Assembly (NCBI GenBank): GCA_017507215.1
Contig: JAFWBI010000004.1
Span: forward strand, 83,617 to 124,000
From: Clostridia bacterium
GTDB lineage: Bacteria > Bacillota > Clostridia > Christensenellales > UBA1242
Direction of reading: 5' to 3'
DNA length: 40,384 nucleotides
Of the stretch, positions 14,770 through 22,999 are shown one piece after another (positions within the stretch are counted from its first letter, which is position 1; each line of letters begins with the position of its first letter). The notes under the pieces were generated by a model, which saw nothing but the letters and a program-made list of their open reading frames with translations, was not told the DNA's origin and did no database searches. The translations under genes and the position numbers were made by a program.

Positions 14770-17205
14770 ATGGCTGTTTCAAAATTGCTTGAGCAAGCAA
14801 TAAAAAAATCGGTTATGTGTGCAAAGCAAACAGGTGAATCAAAGGTTGAAACCGAACATTTGCTTTATGGCATTTTGTCTATTTCAGAGTCTAAGGGCGC
14901 AAGGCTTTTAGGCACTTTTGGCATTCAGCTTGTGGCATACAAAAAAGTTATATTATCATATCTAAAAAATAAACAAATTGAAACACCAAAGTCAGTTGGA
15001 TATTCAAAGAATGTTACAACAATTTTCGCAAAAACCACTGATTTTTGCAAAAAACAAGGCAGAGATTTGCTTGAAATTGAAGATATTTTGTATATTTTGA
15101 TTTCTAATCAAAGTTTCACAGCAACAAAGCATTTGAAAGATATATTCAAGATTAATCTTGATGTTTTGAAAGCTAAGATTGAAAAAGTGATGGGTTATGA
15201 ACAAGCTTTGGTGGCTGAACCTAAAGAAGTGGTTTCAAAGCCTGTTTCTGGCTATAAGTTTGAACTTCCAGAAGAACTAAAAAGTTTGGGTATTGATTTA
15301 ACACAAAAAGTAGCTTCTTCTGATATGGCAAAGATTATTGGCAGAGATGAAGAAACTGCAAGGCTTATTGAAATTCTTTGCAGAAAAACAAAGAATAATC
15401 CGGTGCTTATTGGTGAGCCTGGTGTTGGAAAGTCTTCGGTTGTTGAAGGGCTTGCACAGCGTCTTGTGACAAATGATGTTCCGGAAATTCTTCAAGGTAA
15501 AATGATTTTTTCATTAGACCTTGCTTCGCTTATGGCTGGAACAAAGTTTAGGGGAAGCATGGAGCAAAAACTCAAAAATGCGATTAATGCCATTTTGGAA
15601 AATCAAAATATTTTGGTTTTTATTGATGAGATACACATGCTTGCTGAAGCTGGAAAAGAAGGTGAAATTTCAGCTTCTGATATTTTAAAACCTTATCTTG
15701 CACGTGGTGAGCTTCACTGCATTGGTGCAACAACTCTTGATGAATATAAAAAGTATATTGAAAAAGACCCAGCACTGGAAAGGCGTTTTCAACCGGTTAA
15801 AGTTGAAGAGCCAACAGCTGAAGACACGATTAAAATTTTGAAGGGCATTCGTTCGTCATTTGAAAACTTCCACAATGTGAAGATTGCTGATGATGCTGTT
15901 GACGCTGCTGTTAATCTTTCAATCAGATATATCACAAACAGGTATCTTCCAGATAAAGCCATTGACCTTATTGATGAAGCTTGCTCAAAACTTAGGGTTA
16001 ATGCTTCTGAAATGCCTGATGAAGTTCGTGAGCTTAGCAAACAAATTTTTGAACTTGACAGAAAGAAAGAAGAGTTTAGAAAAAAAGATGATTTTGTGAA
16101 TGCAGATAAAATGAACAAACAAAAGGCTGTTATTCAAAACAGGATTTCTGAAATCAGAAAAGAAATTCTTTTAAAGACTGGCGAAACATTTGGAGAAGTT
16201 TCTGCCGAAAATATCAGAGAAGTTGTGGCAGCTTGGACAAATATTCCTGTGAAGAAACTCACATCTTCAGAAAGAGAAACTTTGCTTAATTTGGAAAATA
16301 TTTTAAGTGAAAGAGTTATTGGTCAGCCGGGGGCTGTTTCGGTTGTGTCAAAAGCAATCAGAAGGTCGAGAGCTGACATCAATGACCCAAAACGACCAAT
16401 CGGTTCATTCTTGTTTTTGGGTCCAACTGGTGTGGGAAAGACTGAGCTTACAAAAGCGATTGCTGATGTGCTTTTTGATAACGAAGATTCAATCATTAGA
16501 TTTGATATGAGTGAATTTATGGAAAGCCATTCTGTTTCAAGATTGATTGGTGCACCACCGGGATATGTTGGTCATGAAGACGGTGGAGAACTCACAGAAG
16601 CAGTTAGAAAAAAACCTTATTCTATTGTGCTTTTTGACGAGATTGAAAAGGCGCATTCTGATATCTTCAACATTATGCTTCAGATTTTTGATGAAGGAAG
16701 ACTCACAGATTCATCTGGAAAGGTTGTAAGTTTCAAAAACACACTTATCATTTTGACAAGCAACAATGGTGTTCAAGACCTTCTTGCAAGACGTAAATTT
16801 GAAAGAGAGCACCCAGAACAAAAAACTGTTGAAACTGAAGAGTTTTTGATGGATAAACTTAGAGATAACTTCAAGCCAGAACTTTTAAACAGAATTGATT
16901 CAGTTGTTATTTTTGACAGTTTGCAAAAAGACAGCATTATGAAGATTGCAGACATTATGCTTAACTCTCTTGAAAAGAGATTTGTTAAGAAAAATATTTC
17001 ACTTGAAATCACAACACCTGCAAGAATTCTTATTTGCGACAAGGGCTATGATGAAATGTATGGTGCAAGACCACTCAAGCGTGTTATCGACAAAGAAATT
17101 AAAGACCCACTTGCAGAAATGATTATTTCTGGTGAGCTTCAAGATAACTCAGCTGTTAAGGTTGATGCAAATGGCACAGAATTTGAATTTAAAGTTTTGT
17201 GTTAA
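14770..17205 (+). CDS. clpC: ClpC-type AAA+ unfoldase lacking an evident ClpP-docking loop
   Basis: The 811-residue protein has the Clp N domain (two repeats, with TEHLLYGIL and IEDILYIL at the pArg-pocket helices). D1 has Walker A GEPGVGKS at 215-222 and Walker B VFIDEIHML. A UVR-like middle domain (DRKKEEFRKKDDFVNADKM) follows. D2 has Walker A GPTGVGKT at 551-558 and Walker B VLFDEIEKAH, and the C-terminal YGARPLKR. Pore loops are present (GTKFRGSMEQ and GYVGHEDG). After the D2 TSNNG strand (about residues 663-686) ClpC normally has an [LIV]GF tripeptide that inserts into ClpP; here the loop reads LLARRKFEREHPEQ and no such tripeptide is seen. It may therefore unfold or disaggregate without ClpP. 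The start has TAGGAGAG. It is the last gene of the CtsR operon and has no clear terminator behind it. Confidence 0.94.
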   Translation: MAVSKLLEQAIKKSVMCAKQTGESKVETEHLLYGILSISESKGARLLGTFGIQLVAYKKVILSYLKNKQIETPKSVGYSKNVTTIFAKTTDFCKKQGRDLLEIEDILYILISNQSFTATKHLKDIFKINLDVLKAKIEKVMGYEQALVAEPKEVVSKPVSGYKFELPEELKSLGIDLTQKVASSDMAKIIGRDEETARLIEILCRKTKNNPVLIGEPGVGKSSVVEGLAQRLVTNDVPEILQGKMIFSLDLASLMAGTKFRGSMEQKLKNAINAILENQNILVFIDEIHMLAEAGKEGEISASDILKPYLARGELHCIGATTLDEYKKYIEKDPALERRFQPVKVEEPTAEDTIKILKGIRSSFENFHNVKIADDAVDAAVNLSIRYITNRYLPDKAIDLIDEACSKLRVNASEMPDEVRELSKQIFELDRKKEEFRKKDDFVNADKMNKQKAVIQNRISEIRKEILLKTGETFGEVSAENIREVVAAWTNIPVKKLTSSERETLLNLENILSERVIGQPGAVSVVSKAIRRSRADINDPKRPIGSFLFLGPTGVGKTELTKAIADVLFDNEDSIIRFDMSEFMESHSVSRLIGAPPGYVGHEDGGELTEAVRKKPYSIVLFDEIEKAHSDIFNIMLQIFDEGRLTDSSGKVVSFKNTLIILTSNNGVQDLLARRKFEREHPEQKTVETEEFLMDKLRDNFKPELLNRIDSVVIFDSLQKDSIMKIADIMLNSLEKRFVKKNISLEITTPARILICDKGYDEMYGARPLKRVIDKEIKDPLAEMIISGELQDNSAVKVDANGTEFEFKVLC

Positions 17206-17222
17206 ACATACTAAATATTGTT

Positions 17223-17251
17223 TTGAAAATTAATATTCGGTTTGATATAAT
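17223..17251 (+). promoter_or_regulatory. Sigma-A promoter for hpf
   Basis: TTGAAA 17223-17228, 17-bp spacer, TATAAT 17246-17251, 30 bases before the start codon. Some clpC transcripts may read through into hpf. Confidence 0.82.
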
Positions 17252-17280
17252 AAAGGTAGAACAAATAGGAGGTTAGAATT

Positions 17281-17811
17281 ATGAAAATTGAAATTGTTCA
17301 AAGAAATTATGCGGCTAAAGAAAAGCTAACAGACCTTATTGATAAAAAGGTACAAAAGTTTGAGAAGTACCTTGGAGATTCAGCAAGTGCTAAAGTTGTT
17401 CTCTCAAAATCAGGTTCTCAAGAAAGATATAAAATGGAAATTTCTGCAAAGTCTAGAAACACATTTGTTAGAAGTGAAGTTGAATCTGATAATATGTATG
17501 CAAATCTTGACCTTTGCCTTGCTAAACTTGAAAGACAACTTGTTCGTATTGCTGGAAAGAATAAAGACAGCAATAAAGTTGCTATCGACCCAGCTTCACT
17601 TATCTTCTTTGATGAAGTTCCTGAAGTTGAACCAGCAAAAATTGTTAAACACAAAGAGTTCGAGCTTGATAGACTTTCAGATGAACAAGCTGTTGAACAA
17701 ATTGAACTTTTAGACAATGATTTCTATATTTACAAAGATATGGAAACTGGCAACGTTAACGTTCTTTACAGAAGAACTGATGGCGACTATGGTTTGATTA
17801 AAACAAAATAG
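17281..17811 (+). CDS. hpf: Ribosome hibernation promoting factor, long form
   Basis: The 176-residue length and two-domain layout define the long HPF. The N-terminal beta-alpha HPF/YfiA domain (about 1-100) has RNYAAKEKLTDLIDKKVQKFEKY. The C-terminal domain has FELDRLSDEQAVEQIELLDNDFYIYKD and ends NVLYRRTDGDYGLIK, the segment that dimerises to join 70S ribosomes into 100S dimers. It inactivates and protects ribosomes in stationary phase or stress. A near-perfect AGGAGG lies upstream, it has its own promoter, and it is followed by a terminator. Its place after the clp operon fits a stress context. Confidence 0.95.
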   Translation: MKIEIVQRNYAAKEKLTDLIDKKVQKFEKYLGDSASAKVVLSKSGSQERYKMEISAKSRNTFVRSEVESDNMYANLDLCLAKLERQLVRIAGKNKDSNKVAIDPASLIFFDEVPEVEPAKIVKHKEFELDRLSDEQAVEQIELLDNDFYIYKDMETGNVNVLYRRTDGDYGLIKTK

Positions 17812-17825
17812 CAAAAAATTCAAAT

Positions 17826-17853
17826 GGCACGTGGAAACACGTGTCTTTTTTTT
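17826..17853 (+). terminator. Intrinsic terminator after hpf
   Basis: GGCACGTG/CACGTGTC stem (one G-T pair), GAAA tetraloop and a T8 tract. Confidence 0.92.
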
Positions 17854-17864
17854 GTTTGTTTTTA

Positions 17865-17893
17865 TTTACTAAGATTTTTAAGTGTGATATAAT
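17865..17893 (+). promoter_or_regulatory. Promoter for the degenerate ABC gene
   Basis: TTTACT 17865-17870, 17-bp spacer, TATAAT 17888-17893; AAAGGAG and ATG 17916 follow. Confidence 0.68.
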
Positions 17894-17915
17894 CACCGTA
17901 TAAAAGGAGAGAAAG

Positions 17916-18905
17916 ATGTTTTTTAATGTGCAAAGATTATGTTTTTCATATTACAGGTCACCAATGACACTCAAAGATGTCTCTTTTTCTCTTGAAAAAA
18001 GCTCAAAAGTTTTGATTTTGGCGTCAAAAGACATGGGAAAGACAACTGCTTTGAAAGTGCTTTCTGGGTTTGAAGATTCAAGATTTGGGAATATTTATTT
18101 AAATGGAAAAGAATTGAAAGAAGTTTCAGACCAAGAAAAAGGCTTTTCACTTGTTTTGGCAGAGCCTGTTTTAATTGAAAAAAAATCAATAGCTGATAAT
18201 ATCAACTATCAGTGTGAAATTTGTGAAAAAGAAAAACTTTCAAATGAGCAAGTTTTGACACTTTTGAAAGGGTTTGATTTTGACAAAGATGTGAACACAA
18301 AAGTTAAGAAGTTGTCACTTTTTGAAAAGAGAATTCTTCAAATTGTTAGAGCAAAAATCAAAAATCCAAACATTTTGTTTTTAGATGACCAGTTTGAAGA
18401 CTTGGTTTGTGAAGATAAATTGAAAATGATTTCAGTTTATGATAAACTTATGGGTGATAAAAATCTGACAATTATTTACACCATTGGTGATGAAAGTTTC
18501 AGGTTTTTAAAAGGACAGAAGTTTGAATTTAACTATGATAAAGTTCTATATTTAAATTTGGCAGCTGTTCAAGAATTTAGAGCTATTGAAGACTTTGAAA
18601 AAGCATATTCTTTGCTCGATATATTAAAATTTTACGTTGGTTATGTTTTGGAGCAAGGTTATATTGAAAAAGACGGAAAGGGATATTTTCTTTGCAAAGG
18701 CGATGAAAAATTGTTTAAGTTTGACGGCAAATTCTCAAAGAAATTAGATGAGCTGAAGCTTGAATTTGGCGACATTGAAGAAGTTTTTGTGTGTGATTTG
18801 AGTGGTGAACCATTAAACAAAATTGATTCTTCAATGTTTAACAAAAAAATCAATGAAAAGTCGATTTTTATATATTCAAATTTGACAGGAAATTTGGTAA
18901 TATAA
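17916..18905 (+). CDS. ABC-type ATPase homologue with degraded catalytic motifs
   Basis: The first ~220 residues follow an ABC transporter ATPase fold (LKDVSFSLEKSSKVLILASK...GNIYLNGKEL). The motifs are worn. Walker A is ASKDMGKTT (first Gly lost, GKT kept at 41-43). The Q-loop reads VLAEPV with no Gln. The signature is LSLFEKRIL instead of LSGGQ. Walker B is ILFLDDQFED with Asp in place of the catalytic Glu. The switch region reads IIYTIGDES with no His. About 100 C-terminal residues are not recognised. No permease gene lies nearby. It may bind ATP without turnover, or act as a regulatory or structural protein. It has its own promoter and AAAGGAG, so it looks expressed and not like a pseudogene. 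Confidence 0.78.
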   Translation: MFFNVQRLCFSYYRSPMTLKDVSFSLEKSSKVLILASKDMGKTTALKVLSGFEDSRFGNIYLNGKELKEVSDQEKGFSLVLAEPVLIEKKSIADNINYQCEICEKEKLSNEQVLTLLKGFDFDKDVNTKVKKLSLFEKRILQIVRAKIKNPNILFLDDQFEDLVCEDKLKMISVYDKLMGDKNLTIIYTIGDESFRFLKGQKFEFNYDKVLYLNLAAVQEFRAIEDFEKAYSLLDILKFYVGYVLEQGYIEKDGKGYFLCKGDEKLFKFDGKFSKKLDELKLEFGDIEEVFVCDLSGEPLNKIDSSMFNKKINEKSIFIYSNLTGNLVI

Positions 18906-18933
18906 AATTATTAGACAATATATTTTAAAATTA

Positions 18934-18962
18934 TTGAAATCTTAAAATTTATTTGTTATAAT
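18934..18962 (+). promoter_or_regulatory. Sigma-A promoter for the PucR-HTH/nth/obg operon
   Basis: TTGAAA 18934-18939, 17-bp spacer, TATAAT 18957-18962, 24 bases before ATG 18987. Confidence 0.82.
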
Positions 18963-18986
18963 ATGCTATGGTATAAGGAGACGAGT

Positions 18987-19400
18987 ATGGATTATTTATC
19001 TGGAAAGCAAAATGGTCAAAATGTATCAGACAAAATTGAAAAGACTGGCAGAAAGTCTAAAAAAGACGAATCAGTGTTTTCAGCTTTTTGCAATAACGTG
19101 ATTGCTTGCTTGAATCCTGATGAACAGGCAGTTATTTGTGAAAAGTTTTTGAACCCTGAAATTGTTTCTGTTATGAAAGACAAAGAACTTATTGAGTGCA
19201 TCAACGCATTCTTTAAAAACAATCTTAATATTTCAGAAACAAGTCGAAACGCATTTCTTCACAGAAACACATTGCTTTATCGTATTGAAAAGATTTATAA
19301 AATCACGGGGCTTAATATCCGTAATTTTGAAGAAGCTATGAGTTTTAGACTCCTTACAATAGTTTACGATAAAATGAGTGAAAGGATTGGAAGAAAATAA
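18987..19400 (+). CDS. PucR/CdaR-type C-terminal helix-turn-helix protein
   Basis: ATG 18987 follows TAAGGAG; the upstream in-frame ATG 18963 overlaps the -10 box. The 137-residue product has a polar N-terminus and the PucR C-terminal HTH: FFKNNLNISETSRNAFLHRN then TLLYRIEKIYKITGLNIRNFEEAMSFRL. Such HTH domains usually sit at the end of larger sensors; here the sensory part is absent, so it is a stand-alone DNA-binding protein. Similar small proteins are known in Clostridia. Its target is unknown. The TAA stop overlaps the nth start (TAATG). Confidence 0.85.
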   Translation: MDYLSGKQNGQNVSDKIEKTGRKSKKDESVFSAFCNNVIACLNPDEQAVICEKFLNPEIVSVMKDKELIECINAFFKNNLNISETSRNAFLHRNTLLYRIEKIYKITGLNIRNFEEAMSFRLLTIVYDKMSERIGRK

Positions 19401-20029
19401 TGAAAACAAGCGTTTTGGCAATTATAGGTAAGTTTGATGAACTTTATAAAGACCCAAAATGTGAACTTGTTTTTCATTCTGACTACGAACTGTTGGTTGC
19501 TGTTATTTTGTCGGCTCAATGCACAGACAAAAGAGTGAATTTGGTGACAGCAGAATTGTTTCGTGACTACAACACAGCTGAGAAAATGATAACATTGTCA
19601 CAAGAAGAATTGGAAAACAAGATTCGTGCTTGTGGCTTTTTTCATAACAAGGCAAAACACATTTTGGAAGCATCTAAAGATATTGTTGAAAAACATGGTG
19701 GAAAGGTTCCATCAAACAAAGAAGAACTCAAAGCACTTGCTGGTGTTGGAGAAAAAACTGCAAATGTTGTGCTTTCACTTGCGTTTAATATTCCAGCGAT
19801 TGCTGTTGACACTCATGTTTTTAGAGTTTCAAACAGGCTTGGACTTGCTTGTGGCAAAAATGTTTCAAAAGTTCAAAAAGACTTAGAAAAGAATTTGCCA
19901 AAAGATAAATGGATAAAAATGCACTATGCACTCGTGCTTCACGGAAGATATGTTTGCAAATCACAACGACCAAAATGTGAAGAGTGTGAAGCAAAAGATG
20001 TCTGCAAATTTTATAATAAGAAAAGATAA
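19400..20029 (+). CDS. nth: Endonuclease III (DNA glycosylase/AP lyase)
   Basis: The 209-residue length is typical. The helix-hairpin-helix ALAGVGEKTANVVL carries the catalytic Lys, and the Asp is in AVDTHVFRVSNRLGL. The C-terminal C-x6-C-x2-C-x5-C cluster (CKSQRPKCEECEAKDVC) binds 4Fe-4S. It removes oxidised pyrimidines in base excision repair. The start overlaps the stop of the HTH gene, and obg follows 11 bases downstream, so the three are co-transcribed. Confidence 0.96.
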   Translation: MKTSVLAIIGKFDELYKDPKCELVFHSDYELLVAVILSAQCTDKRVNLVTAELFRDYNTAEKMITLSQEELENKIRACGFFHNKAKHILEASKDIVEKHGGKVPSNKEELKALAGVGEKTANVVLSLAFNIPAIAVDTHVFRVSNRLGLACGKNVSKVQKDLEKNLPKDKWIKMHYALVLHGRYVCKSQRPKCEECEAKDVCKFYNKKR

Positions 20030-20040
20030 TTGGAGAGATT

Positions 20041-21315
20041 ATGTATTTAGACAGAGTTAAGATTTTTATTAAAGCTGGTAATGGTGGAAACGGCAAAACA
20101 AGTTTTCACACTGAAAAATATGTTGAAAAAGGTGGACCAGATGGTGGCGATGGTGGACACGGTGGGTCTATCATTTTTGTTGCAGATAGGGGAATTGATA
20201 ACTTGATTGATTTTAGATTCACAAAACACTTTAGAGCTGAAAATGGCGCTAATGGTGGCAGTGCACTCATGCGTGGCAAAAATGGTAAAGATTTGATTAT
20301 AAAGGTGCCTTGTGGAACTGTTATCCGTGATAATGAAACAAACAACATCATTTCAGACTTGTTTGATGATGGTGCGTCTATCACAGTTTTGAAAGGTGGT
20401 CAAGGTGGTCTTGGAAACGCAAGATTCAAGTCTTCAACAAGACAACGCCCATCATTTTCACAAACGGGACAACTTTGTGAAGAAAAAGAAGTTATTTTAG
20501 AGCTTAAAACAATCGCAGATGTTGGCTTGATTGGTTTCCCAAATGTTGGAAAGAGCACAATTTTATCAATGCTTACAAATGCAAAGCCAAAGATTGCAAA
20601 CTATCACTTTACAACACTTGCTCCAAACATTGGTGTTTGCAAAACTGGTGACAGCTCGTTTGTTATTGCTGACATTCCTGGTCTTATTGAAGGGGCTAGC
20701 GAAGGAGTTGGACTCGGACATTACTTTTTAAGACACATTGAAAGAACAAGACTTTTGCTTCATGTGGTTGATATTGCAGGAAGTGAAGAGCGTGACCCAT
20801 ATGAAGATTTTACTATTGTAAACAACGAACTTAAAAAGCATGGTGAAAGTGTGGAAAATCTTCCACAAATCATTGTTCTTAACAAACTTGATTTGGTTGA
20901 TGATGAAAAGAAGATTGAAGACTTTAAAAAGAAAGTGTCAAAACTTAAAACAAAATATCAAATTGTTGAAGTTTCAGCTGTTTCAAACAGAAATCTTGAC
21001 GAACTTTTGAAAGTGACAATCGAAAAACTTAAAGAATTGCCACCAAAACAAAAACTTGAATATGAGCCATTTGTTTATGAAAGACCAAATCCAAACAGAT
21101 ATGAAGTTATTAAAACTGGTGAGAATGAATTTGAAGTCGTTGGTGGATTTATTGATGAGCTTGTTCGTGGTGTTGTTTTAAGTGATTTCCAATCTTTCTC
21201 ATATTTCCAAAAAGTGCTTAAAGATAAGGGAATTATTAAGGAACTTAAAAAACAAGGTGCTGATGAAACTTCAGTCATCAGAATTAAAGATATTGAATTT
21301 GAAATTAAAGAATAA
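20041..21315 (+). CDS. obg: Obg/CgtA GTPase
   Basis: The 424-residue protein has the glycine-rich Obg N domain (about 1-158, for example GGPDGGDGGHGGS). The G domain shows P-loop GFPNVGKST, switch II DIPGLIEGASEGVGLGH and NKLD. The C-terminal OCT domain (YEVIKTGENEFEVVGGFIDE) is the form found in Gram-positives. It acts in 50S assembly and stress control. GGAGAG precedes the start; yhbY follows 9 bases later, the same pairing seen in many Firmicutes. Confidence 0.97.
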   Translation: MYLDRVKIFIKAGNGGNGKTSFHTEKYVEKGGPDGGDGGHGGSIIFVADRGIDNLIDFRFTKHFRAENGANGGSALMRGKNGKDLIIKVPCGTVIRDNETNNIISDLFDDGASITVLKGGQGGLGNARFKSSTRQRPSFSQTGQLCEEKEVILELKTIADVGLIGFPNVGKSTILSMLTNAKPKIANYHFTTLAPNIGVCKTGDSSFVIADIPGLIEGASEGVGLGHYFLRHIERTRLLLHVVDIAGSEERDPYEDFTIVNNELKKHGESVENLPQIIVLNKLDLVDDEKKIEDFKKKVSKLKTKYQIVEVSAVSNRNLDELLKVTIEKLKELPPKQKLEYEPFVYERPNPNRYEVIKTGENEFEVVGGFIDELVRGVVLSDFQSFSYFQKVLKDKGIIKELKKQGADETSVIRIKDIEFEIKE

Positions 21316-21324
21316 GGAGAAATT

Positions 21325-21618
21325 ATGTTAAATTCAAAACAAAGAGCAAAACTTCGCTCGCTTGCAAGCACAATTTCTGCAACAACAATTATGGGCAAAG
21401 ATGGTTTGACAGACACTGTTCTTGCTCAAATTGACAGAGAACTTACTGCCCGTGAACTTGTTAAAGTTTCAGTTTTAGAAACAGCAGAAGAATCTGCTCG
21501 TGATTATTTGATTCAAGCAGCAGAAGCGCTTAAGGCAGAACAGGTTTGCTTTATTGGAAAAAAGTTTGTGCTTTACAGACGTTCAAACAAACAAGGCATT
21601 AAACACATTGAATTTTAA
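21325..21618 (+). CDS. yhbY: YhbY, CRS1/YhbY-domain RNA-binding protein
   Basis: The 97-residue protein is a single CRM domain: KQRAKLRSLA at the start, the GKDGLTD loop (GxxG class) and RELTARELVKVSV. It binds pre-50S ribosomal RNA and supports large-subunit assembly, in keeping with obg immediately upstream. AAGGAG lies at the right spacing. Confidence 0.94.
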   Translation: MLNSKQRAKLRSLASTISATTIMGKDGLTDTVLAQIDRELTARELVKVSVLETAEESARDYLIQAAEALKAEQVCFIGKKFVLYRRSNKQGIKHIEF

Positions 21619-21628
21619 TTTTAAGCAG

Positions 21629-21657
21629 TTGACAAATTAAATTTTGTGTGTTAGACT
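21629..21657 (+). promoter_or_regulatory. Promoter of the T-box/pheST transcript
   Basis: TTGACA 21629-21634, 17-bp spacer, TAGACT 21652-21657, about 10 bases after yhbY. Confidence 0.72.
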
Positions 21658-21663
21658 AAACTC

Positions 21664-21910
21664 AGTTTTTTAAAAGCTGTGAAGGTGATTTAGTAGTTTA
21701 TGACCACTTGAGATTAGAGAGTAAAGTCGAAGGCTGAAAGCTTTGCATCAAGCCATAAATGAATTTCGGCACTGGAGCTGAATATGGAAACATATTTCGA
21801 TTAGAGCTATCGTTAAAGCAAAATAAGGTGATTTTTATCACGAAATAAGGTGGTACCACGCTAAAGTCTTGCGTCCTTATGTTAAGGGCTTGCAAGGCTT
21901 TTTTTATTTC
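21664..21910 (+). promoter_or_regulatory. T-box leader controlling pheST, Phe specifier
   Basis: The leader between yhbY and pheS holds the T-box core AAGGTGGTACCACG at 21847-21860, whose UGG pairs with the uncharged tRNA end. Upstream is a Stem I region with GAATTTC at 21761-21767, where TTC (21765-21767) is the likely Phe specifier codon. Downstream lies the competing terminator. Low charged tRNA-Phe should favour the antiterminator and raise PheST synthesis. Stem I pairing was judged by eye, so the specifier assignment is less firm than the T-box core. Confidence 0.92.
21865..21905 (+). terminator. T-box terminator hairpin
   Basis: AGTCTTGC pairs with GCAAGGCT, and the inner TCCTTA pairs with TAAGGG, followed by T7. 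This is the ligand-free conformation of the leader. Confidence 0.87.
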
Positions 21911-21948
21911 AAAAAATTGCCGAAGTTATAAAATGAAAGGAGAGAAAA

Positions 21949-22983
21949 ATGGAATTAAATGAAATTTATGAAGTAGAAAAGAAATTTGATGCCGAAATTG
22001 AAGCAGTTGCAGCTCTTGCTGAACTTGAAACAATCAGAGTTAAATATCTCGGCAAAAAAGGCTATATCACAGACATTATGTCGAAATTCAGAGAAGTGCC
22101 AGCAGACCAAAAGAAAGAGTTTGGTCAAAAGGTTAATGCTCTTAAAAACAAAATTGAAAACAAAATTGAAGAAACAAAACTTGCTCTTGAACAAAAGGCG
22201 ATTGAAGCAGAAATTAATAGTACTGAAATGTTTGACTATTCACTTCCAGTTGACACTGAAACCGGTTCGCTTAACCCAAGAACAATCATTCAAAAACAAG
22301 TTGTTGATATTTTCAAAAATATGGGATTTGTTGTTGAAGATGGAAACGAAGTTGAAACAGACTATAACAACTTTGAATCAGTTAACGTTCCAAAGAGCCA
22401 CCCAGCACGTGACACACAAGACACTTTCTGGCTCAGCAACGGTCAACTTTTGAAAACTCAAACTTCTGCAGCTCAAAACAGAATTCTTAGAACTTATGGA
22501 CCAGTTTGCAAAGTTATTTTCCCAGGAAGAGTTTTCAGAAATGAACAACTTGATGCAAGACACGAAAACACATTCTTCCAGCTTGAAGGTGTGGTTGTTG
22601 GAAAAAATATCACTGTTGCAAACCTTATTTATTTTGAAAAGGCAATGCTTAAAGCACTTTTCAAGAAAGATATTGAAGTTAGACTTCGTCCAGGATTTTT
22701 CCCATTCACAGAACCAAGTTATGAAATGGATGCAAAGTGTCCATTCTGTGGTGGCAGGGGTTGTCAAACATGTGGTGGCTCTGGCTGGATTGAACTTTGC
22801 CCATGTGGTATGATTCATCCAAACGTGCTCAAGATGGCAGGTATTGACCCAGATGAATATAATGGTTTCGCATTTGGTTTGGGCTTTGACAGACTTGTTA
22901 TGATTAGAACAAATCTTGATGATATTAGACATTTGAACAGCAATAACCTTAAAGTTATGAGTCAGTTCAAAACAAAAATGTAA
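21949..22983 (+). CDS. pheS: Phenylalanyl-tRNA synthetase alpha subunit
   Basis: The 344-residue length is standard. The N-terminal coiled coil (about 1-85) is followed by the class II core: SHPARDTQDTFW (motif 2 region), FRNEQLDARHENTFFQLEG, and the C-terminal FGLGFDRLVMIR (motif 3). The insert with CPFCGGRGCQTCGGSGW is common in Firmicutes PheS. It forms the alpha2beta2 enzyme with PheT, 16 bases downstream, and is governed by the T-box. RBS AAAGGAGAG. Confidence 0.97.
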   Translation: MELNEIYEVEKKFDAEIEAVAALAELETIRVKYLGKKGYITDIMSKFREVPADQKKEFGQKVNALKNKIENKIEETKLALEQKAIEAEINSTEMFDYSLPVDTETGSLNPRTIIQKQVVDIFKNMGFVVEDGNEVETDYNNFESVNVPKSHPARDTQDTFWLSNGQLLKTQTSAAQNRILRTYGPVCKVIFPGRVFRNEQLDARHENTFFQLEGVVVGKNITVANLIYFEKAMLKALFKKDIEVRLRPGFFPFTEPSYEMDAKCPFCGGRGCQTCGGSGWIELCPCGMIHPNVLKMAGIDPDEYNGFAFGLGFDRLVMIRTNLDDIRHLNSNNLKVMSQFKTKM

Positions 22984-22999
22984 GGAGCGAAGAAAGATA

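Noticed and set aside
22738..22830. Cys-rich CxxC segments in PheS as a possible extra zinc finger
   Set aside because: The C-x2-C-GG-x-GC-x2-C insert is common in Firmicutes PheS.
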